A stretch of 10,570 nt of DNA from Bacteroidota bacterium (GTDB lineage Bacteria > Bacteroidota > Bacteroidia > Chitinophagales > Chitinophagaceae). Numbering within the stretch: the first letter of the stretch is position 1; every line of letters starts with the position of its first letter. The notes beneath the pieces were generated by a model that worked only from the letters and a program-made list of their open reading frames with translations, did no database searches and was not told the DNA's origin. Positions 7,099 to 10,570 of this stretch are shown here, piece by piece. A program made the position numbers and the translations under genes. The stretch spans positions 1-10,570 of the forward strand of contig CANHUW010000045.1 of assembly GCA_947463975.1 (NCBI GenBank), written 5' to 3'.

Positions 7099-9717
7099 TT
7101 ATTGAGGGATTTGATCCATTCCACCTCCGCCTTCTTGCATTTTAGTACTTTTTCTTCTCAACAAATTCACATCAAATTTCCCAAATCGATAGGAGAAATT
7201 CAATCTAAAAAATTGTTGGTCTCTTGTTCTTGTTACATTTTGAGTAAAATATAAACTTTCTGTGTATGTTTTTATCACTCTTGTTTTGAATACATCACTA
7301 ACACTAAATGTCAATGATGCAGTTTTGCCTCCTTTGAAAGTCCAATCTTTTCTTATTGCTATATCAAATTCATAGTTCGGCAAATTATATCCTTGTGCCG
7401 TTGATTGTGGACCACCAAATCCGCCGCCACCACCAAATCCGCCACCGCCTCTGCCACCACCAAATCCACCAGAGTTACCGCCTGGAGGTAAAATTGTTTT
7501 AGCTTGGTATTGCCCACTAAATTGTAATGATAAATCTTTTTTAATCTTAAAGTTATTATTCATCTTACTAAACCAACTTGTTAAGTTATTATTTACATCT
7601 TGACCCGGTATTCTTGCTTCAATCGCTGATTTAAATAAATTAAAACTTACATTAATATCCCACCATTTTGTAATAGTTGTTTTATTGCTTAATTCTAAAC
7701 CATATACTGTAGATGTGTTTGCATTAATAAAAGAACTATAGAATGCACTGTCGTTGGTTATAGGGTTAATATCTTTGTAAATATAATTTGTAATTAAATC
7801 GGTACTATATTTATAATAAGCTGTAAATAATAAATTTGATCCTTTTTTGTAAGCATTATTATAAGCTAATTCGAATGAATGAGTAAATTGAGGTTTTAAA
7901 TTTGGATTCCCCACTGCAATATTTAACGGATCAGAATAGTCTGGAAAAGGTTGTAATTGAAATGGATTGGGTGCATTAATTCTCTTTGAGTAATTGAATT
8001 GCATATCATTTTTGTCATTCAATTTATAACTAATAAATGCGCTTGGAAACAAGGATATAGGTAATTTTATTTTAGACTCTAAAGAATCTTGCCCTTGCTT
8101 ATTTAAAACATTCACTGTGTAATCTCTATTCTCAACTCTAAAGCCTAATTGGTAGCTTAGATTATTTTTCTTGCCTCCTACATTGGTGTAAGCTGCTAGC
8201 ACTCTTTCATTGAATTTCAATTGATTACTAATACTATTGATCAAAAACTCTTTTCCATCAATGATTCTATATTGATCTCTATTGTTGTATTCATCTCTAT
8301 TGTTCATTCTAACTCCAGCCTCAAACTTTACATCGTTCTTTAAAATACGCTCATAATCGATATTTGAGGTATAGTTTCTATTATTACCTGTTCCAATAGT
8401 TCTTTGATTTAATATGCTTGATACAATCAATGAATTGTTATCGATATTACTTTCGTTATAGTTAAAATCAGCACTTAATTCATGTCCAATTTCTGTAAAT
8501 AAATGTTTAAAACTAGCTTGCCCTCCCTTATTCATGAAAGAGAAAATAGAACTATTGTCTAATTTTATATTATCGTTTCTATTGATTCCAGAAAATATAG
8601 AGTCAATTCTTTGATTAGAATTATTCTCAAAATCACCTTTAACAATATTTCCAAAAAGAGACAAAGTGTTTCTGTTGTCAATTAGGTAATCAAATCCAGC
8701 TCTATAGAAAGAGAATGCACTTAAACTAACATTGTCAGTATATGTACTTATGCTAGTAGGCGTAGGTGTTAAAAGTATATCACGAATATTGCTGATAGTG
8801 CTTAAGGATTTATTATTTCTAATATTTGCACTAGCAGAAAAATTTATTTTTTTATCTCTAATATTAATATCTCCACCTGCGGTTGCCTTACCCCTCATAT
8901 CAATACCTGTTCTTAAACCACCATTGTATCCGTTCTTCTTATTCTTTTTAAGCACAATATTTAATATACCTGCATTGCCTCCGGAAGCGTCGTATTTCGC
9001 AGAGGGGTTGGTAATTATTTCAACTCTATCAATGATATCAGCTGGAATCTGATCCATTGTTAAAGTAGTTGGTCTATTGTCAATTAATAAAGTTGGAGTA
9101 GCATTTCTTAAGGTTACATTCCCGTCAATATCTACATTTAAATTGGGAATATTTTTCATCACTTCAACGGCTGTTTGTCCAGTGCTAGCTAAATTCTTAT
9201 CAACATTGAAAATTTTTCGATCAATCCCCATTTCAAACTGGGCTTTAGTGGTGGAAGTGACTGTTACACTCGCTAATTCATTCGGGTTTTCTTCTAATTT
9301 AATATTTCCTAAATCTTTATCCAACATGGCTAACATATCTTGCATGTTGCCGCCACCATTCATTTTTATATTAAAACTTACCGGTTTTTCTAGTTTTTTG
9401 TAACCAATTCCGGTAAAAACCAATTTAAAATTAGATCCCATGACAGGAAGATTCTCAAAACTAAAATCTCCATTACTTGCACTTATCATGGTTCCAACAA
9501 TCACTTCTGTCGATTTTTTGGTTGCAGGGTCAAATTTGTTATTTTTTAACTGAATCGTTATGCCATCAATTCCTTTTTTATTGGCATCCACTACCTTCCC
9601 ATAAAAATGGCCCATATTCATATTGCCACCTCCTGGTCGAACTCCGCCAGGAATCTGGGCAAAAATATTTATTTGCGCAACAAAAAGACAGCCTAAAAAC
9701 AAAAGTATATTTCTCAT
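7099..9717 (-). CDS. TonB-dependent-receptor-like outer-membrane beta-barrel protein
   Basis: An 872-residue outer-membrane protein. Residues 1-20 are a signal peptide (cleavage likely IFA/QI). A carboxypeptidase-regulatory-like beta sandwich follows (about 36-120, GHFYGKVVDANKKGIDGITIQL... FTGIGYKKLE), then a plug domain (about 147-260) with IPNLNVDIDGNVTLRN, LLIDNRPT, IIDRVEIITNPSAKYDA and GGNAGILNIVLKK. The plug pattern is typical of the Bacteroidetes outer-membrane beta-barrel family PF14905. The remaining 600 residues are amphipathic strands ending FRLNFSYRFG, with a 35-residue tail. No TonB box, SusD partner, FecR or sigma factor is visible nearby, so the substrate is unknown and uptake is unproven. 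Residues 746-770 are a striking glycine-rich loop. Glycine-rich patches also occur at 24-31, 121-123 and in the tail (EGGGG). Length is typical and the gene is intact. Confidence 0.93.
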   Translation of the reverse strand: MRNILLFLGCLFVAQINIFAQIPGGVRPGGGNMNMGHFYGKVVDANKKGIDGITIQLKNNKFDPATKKSTEVIVGTMISASNGDFSFENLPVMGSNFKLVFTGIGYKKLEKPVSFNIKMNGGGNMQDMLAMLDKDLGNIKLEENPNELASVTVTSTTKAQFEMGIDRKIFNVDKNLASTGQTAVEVMKNIPNLNVDIDGNVTLRNATPTLLIDNRPTTLTMDQIPADIIDRVEIITNPSAKYDASGGNAGILNIVLKKNKKNGYNGGLRTGIDMRGKATAGGDINIRDKKINFSASANIRNNKSLSTISNIRDILLTPTPTSISTYTDNVSLSAFSFYRAGFDYLIDNRNTLSLFGNIVKGDFENNSNQRIDSIFSGINRNDNIKLDNSSIFSFMNKGGQASFKHLFTEIGHELSADFNYNESNIDNNSLIVSSILNQRTIGTGNNRNYTSNIDYERILKNDVKFEAGVRMNNRDEYNNRDQYRIIDGKEFLINSISNQLKFNERVLAAYTNVGGKKNNLSYQLGFRVENRDYTVNVLNKQGQDSLESKIKLPISLFPSAFISYKLNDKNDMQFNYSKRINAPNPFQLQPFPDYSDPLNIAVGNPNLKPQFTHSFELAYNNAYKKGSNLLFTAYYKYSTDLITNYIYKDINPITNDSAFYSSFINANTSTVYGLELSNKTTITKWWDINVSFNLFKSAIEARIPGQDVNNNLTSWFSKMNNNFKIKKDLSLQFSGQYQAKTILPPGGNSGGFGGGRGGGGFGGGGGFGGPQSTAQGYNLPNYEFDIAIRKDWTFKGGKTASLTFSVSDVFKTRVIKTYTESLYFTQNVTRTRDQQFFRLNFSYRFGKFDVNLLRRKSTKMQEGGGGMDQIPQ
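7408..7482 (-). repeat. Glycine-rich low-complexity coding segment
   Basis: This in-frame segment encodes residues 746-770 of the receptor, 18 of 25 being glycine in units like GGFGGG, GGRGGGG and GGGGGF. On the plus strand it appears as near-repeats of ccaccaaatccgcc, locally much richer in GC than its surroundings. It falls between two predicted beta strands (SLQFSGQYQAKT before, NYEFDIAIRKDW after), so it is likely a surface loop. Confidence 0.85.
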
Positions 9718-9771
9718 AATTATATATTCAATAGTTTGACTAGTATGGACTTAACTAGTTTAATGTGGGTG

Positions 9772-9798
9772 CAAATATCATCCTTCTTTTGGAACAAA
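9772..9798 (-). promoter_or_regulatory. Weak putative promoter of the receptor gene
   Basis: On the minus strand GATATTTG (9779-9772) matches TAnnTTTG except for its first base, and a TTTG (9798-9795) lies upstream, but with a 15-base spacer rather than the usual 19-21. The predicted leader would be about 48 bases and would include two ACTAGT palindromes. The rest of the 136-base gap (9718-9853) shows nothing else that I recognise, including no clear terminator for the upstream DUF445 gene. Confidence 0.25.
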
Positions 9799-9853
9799 GG
9801 AGGTTGTATAGTATGAACGGCAATTAAACAGCTCTAAGAAGTAACATAGCAGT

Positions 9854-10372
9854 TTAAAAAAGGTTCAAAATCCAATAGGCGAATATCCCCCATACTATTC
9901 CAATGATTATGGCTAGTCGTCTAATAGGGGCTGTGGCTTTAAATGCCGCTATTTTTAATTTTTCGAGGGATTGATACTCCAATTGTTGAAGCAAGTCTTT
10001 TTGCATATTAGAAGCAAATGAATGCATTAATGAGGGAAACATTTGTCTTAATTCTTCCATAAAAACAGACTTCAATTGTTGAATTGTTTTATCTCCAATG
10101 AACATAGAAATCATGGGTAATTTTTCAGTTAACCTATTGCGAAAAAAATCGTCTAATTTTTCATCAATGACGGGCATTACTTTATCTAATTGTGCGTCTA
10201 GTTTTTCTTCGCTCATCCAATGGCTTAAGTTTATGTTTTTAGCCCATCCAATCAATGGCGCCTGCCAACCTAGTATAGGTTTTTTGGGGTAAAATAAAAT
10301 GCCAATCATGCCCCAACTTATCAACCAAGCAAGACCTGCAAAAAGCAATACAGAGATGAACAATTGCATCAT
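9854..10372 (-). CDS. Small membrane protein of the DUF445 family
   Basis: A 172-residue protein with a transmembrane helix at each end (about 4-27 and 152-171) and a helical, charged middle. The segment after helix 1, GMIGILFYPKKPILGWQAP, matches the DUF445 pattern in which a membrane helix leads to an 'LF.P..P' motif, and PMISMFIGDKTI (86-97) followed by LKSVFMEEL is a block I recall from Bacteroidetes DUF445 proteins. It is much shorter than the 380-420 residue DUF445 proteins of Proteobacteria and Bacilli, but similar short forms exist in Bacteroidetes. Function is unknown. It begins with two consecutive ATG codons (10372 and 10369); either could serve. Only about 15 bases separate the tRNA terminator from the start, so its promoter is unclear. 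Confidence 0.85.
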   Translation of the reverse strand: MMQLFISVLLFAGLAWLISWGMIGILFYPKKPILGWQAPLIGWAKNINLSHWMSEEKLDAQLDKVMPVIDEKLDDFFRNRLTEKLPMISMFIGDKTIQQLKSVFMEELRQMFPSLMHSFASNMQKDLLQQLEYQSLEKLKIAAFKATAPIRRLAIIIGIVWGIFAYWILNLF

Positions 10373-10387
10373 AAGATTTATTTAAAG

Positions 10388-10421
10388 AAAAAACCTATCT
10401 CAATTAAGTGATAGGTTTTTT
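10388..10421 (-). terminator. Rho-independent terminator of tRNA-His
   Basis: A perfect 12-bp stem (aaaaaacctatc at 10388-10399, gataggtttttt at 10410-10421) has a 10-base loop. On the minus strand it follows the tRNA directly and ends in a U-tract (TTTTTTCTTT). The stem begins at the last base of the encoded CCA end, so no spacer lies between tRNA and terminator. Confidence 0.85.
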
Positions 10422-10498
10422 GGGGAGAGTAATGGGTCTCGAACCCACGACCTACAGTGCCACAAACTGTCGCTCTAACCTACTGAGCTATACCCTCC
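10421..10498 (-). tRNA. tRNA-His (anticodon GTG)
   Basis: The minus strand folds as a full cloverleaf. Acceptor GAGGGTA pairs with TACTCTC (one G-T pair), U8-A9 precede the D stem GCTC/GAGC, and the anticodon stem ACAGT/ACTGT encloses the loop TTGTGGC with anticodon GTG, reading the His codons CAC and CAT. The T arm is GTGGG-TTCGAGA-CCCAT with one G-T pair. Histidine identity is supported independently by a genomically encoded extra G at position -1 (complement of 10498) facing discriminator C73 (complement of 10424), the hallmark recognised by HisRS. The CCA end is encoded (10423-10421). The mature body without G-1 and CCA spans 10424-10497. Confidence 0.97.
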
Positions 10499-10509
10499 AT
10501 TTTGGGTCG

Positions 10510-10540
10510 CAAAAATACATTAATTCAGTAATCTATAAAA
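10510..10540 (-). promoter_or_regulatory. Promoter of tRNA-His
   Basis: On the minus strand TATTTTTG (10517-10510) is an exact match to the Bacteroidetes -7 consensus TAnnTTTG, and TTTT (10540-10537) lies exactly 19 bases upstream where the -33 TTTG is expected (three of four bases). Transcription would begin about 5-7 bases before the tRNA 5' end, which suits a tRNA gene. A short GC-containing stretch (GCGACCC) follows the -7 element. Confidence 0.65.
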
Positions 10541-10570
10541 TTAGTTGGCCATGTTTTTATAAAATTATGG

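Noticed and set aside
7408..7482. CRISPR-like or minisatellite array from the repeated ccaccaaatccgcc units
   Set aside because: Units are irregular, lack unique spacers, and are fully explained by in-frame glycine codons.
8732..9052. Open frame of 106 codons on the plus strand inside the receptor gene
   Set aside because: It is antisense to clear plug and barrel coding sequence, its product is only a hydrophobic complement of that code, and it has no family motif. The same applies to 9077-9403, 9477-9719, 3566-3850, 4352-4567, 1104-1289, 1816-2007, 6840-7124 and 10098-10292.
9688..9717. Possible lipoprotein signal (LGC at residues 8-10) in the receptor
   Set aside because: The preceding hydrophobic stretch is too short, -3 is Phe and -2 is Leu, and a normal signal peptidase I site (IFA/Q) follows at residue 20.
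9781..9801. Inverted repeat TCCTT...AAGGA upstream of the receptor gene
   Set aside because: Only five paired bases across an 11-base gap; likely chance.

Overview
The window looks like ordinary chromosome from a Bacteroidetes bacterium, probably near the family Chitinophagaceae. The signs are AT-rich DNA, almost no Shine-Dalgarno sequences, promoter elements of the Bacteroidetes type (TAnnTTTG at -7), an outer-membrane barrel receptor of the large Bacteroidetes family, and several conserved Bacteroidetes proteins (DUF4369-thioredoxin, the protein often mislabelled 'ABC transporter ATPase', DUF445). The taxonomic placement is inference; no rRNA or marker-gene search was possible. I found no mobile element, CRISPR array or phage gene, and no gene-free stretch longer than about 150 bases.

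Left part, plus strand (1-1605): the 3' end of hisIE (histidine biosynthesis), then an exported thioredoxin-like protein of the TlpA/ResA type, ending at a hairpin that can terminate transcription in both directions.

Minus-strand cluster (4554 down to 1588): four closely spaced genes read leftwards. The first two form a split membrane iron-sulfur oxidoreductase: a NarI-like membrane subunit with two [4Fe-4S] motifs, and a CCG-domain subunit. Together they resemble HdrDE/DsrMK/ETF:menaquinone oxidoreductase-type enzymes that pass electrons to or from the quinone pool. They are followed by a conserved protein of unknown function and an ArsC/YffB-family thioredoxin-fold protein. Two start sites were revised: the CCG subunit should start at 3269, not 3383, and the unknown-function gene at the ATG at 2446, not the TTG at 2452.

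Middle, plus strand (4704-7098): a phosphohexomutase (phosphoglucomutase type) and, 4 bases later, a protein-L-isoaspartate O-methyltransferase. They are divergent from the iron-sulfur cluster across 149 bases that carry promoter-like elements for both sides.

Right part, minus strand (10498 down to 7099): tRNA-His(GTG) with its own promoter and terminator, a small DUF445-type membrane protein, and a TonB-dependent-receptor-like outer-membrane protein with a glycine-rich loop. The stop codon of this receptor gene directly abuts the stop codon of the methyltransferase gene.

I see no convincing new multi-gene system. The most useful points are the split quinone-linked iron-sulfur complex, the start-site corrections, the tight DNA arrangements (shared terminator, abutting stops, terminator just before a start codon), and two protein oddities (GTGSM in the methyltransferase, the Gly-rich receptor loop).
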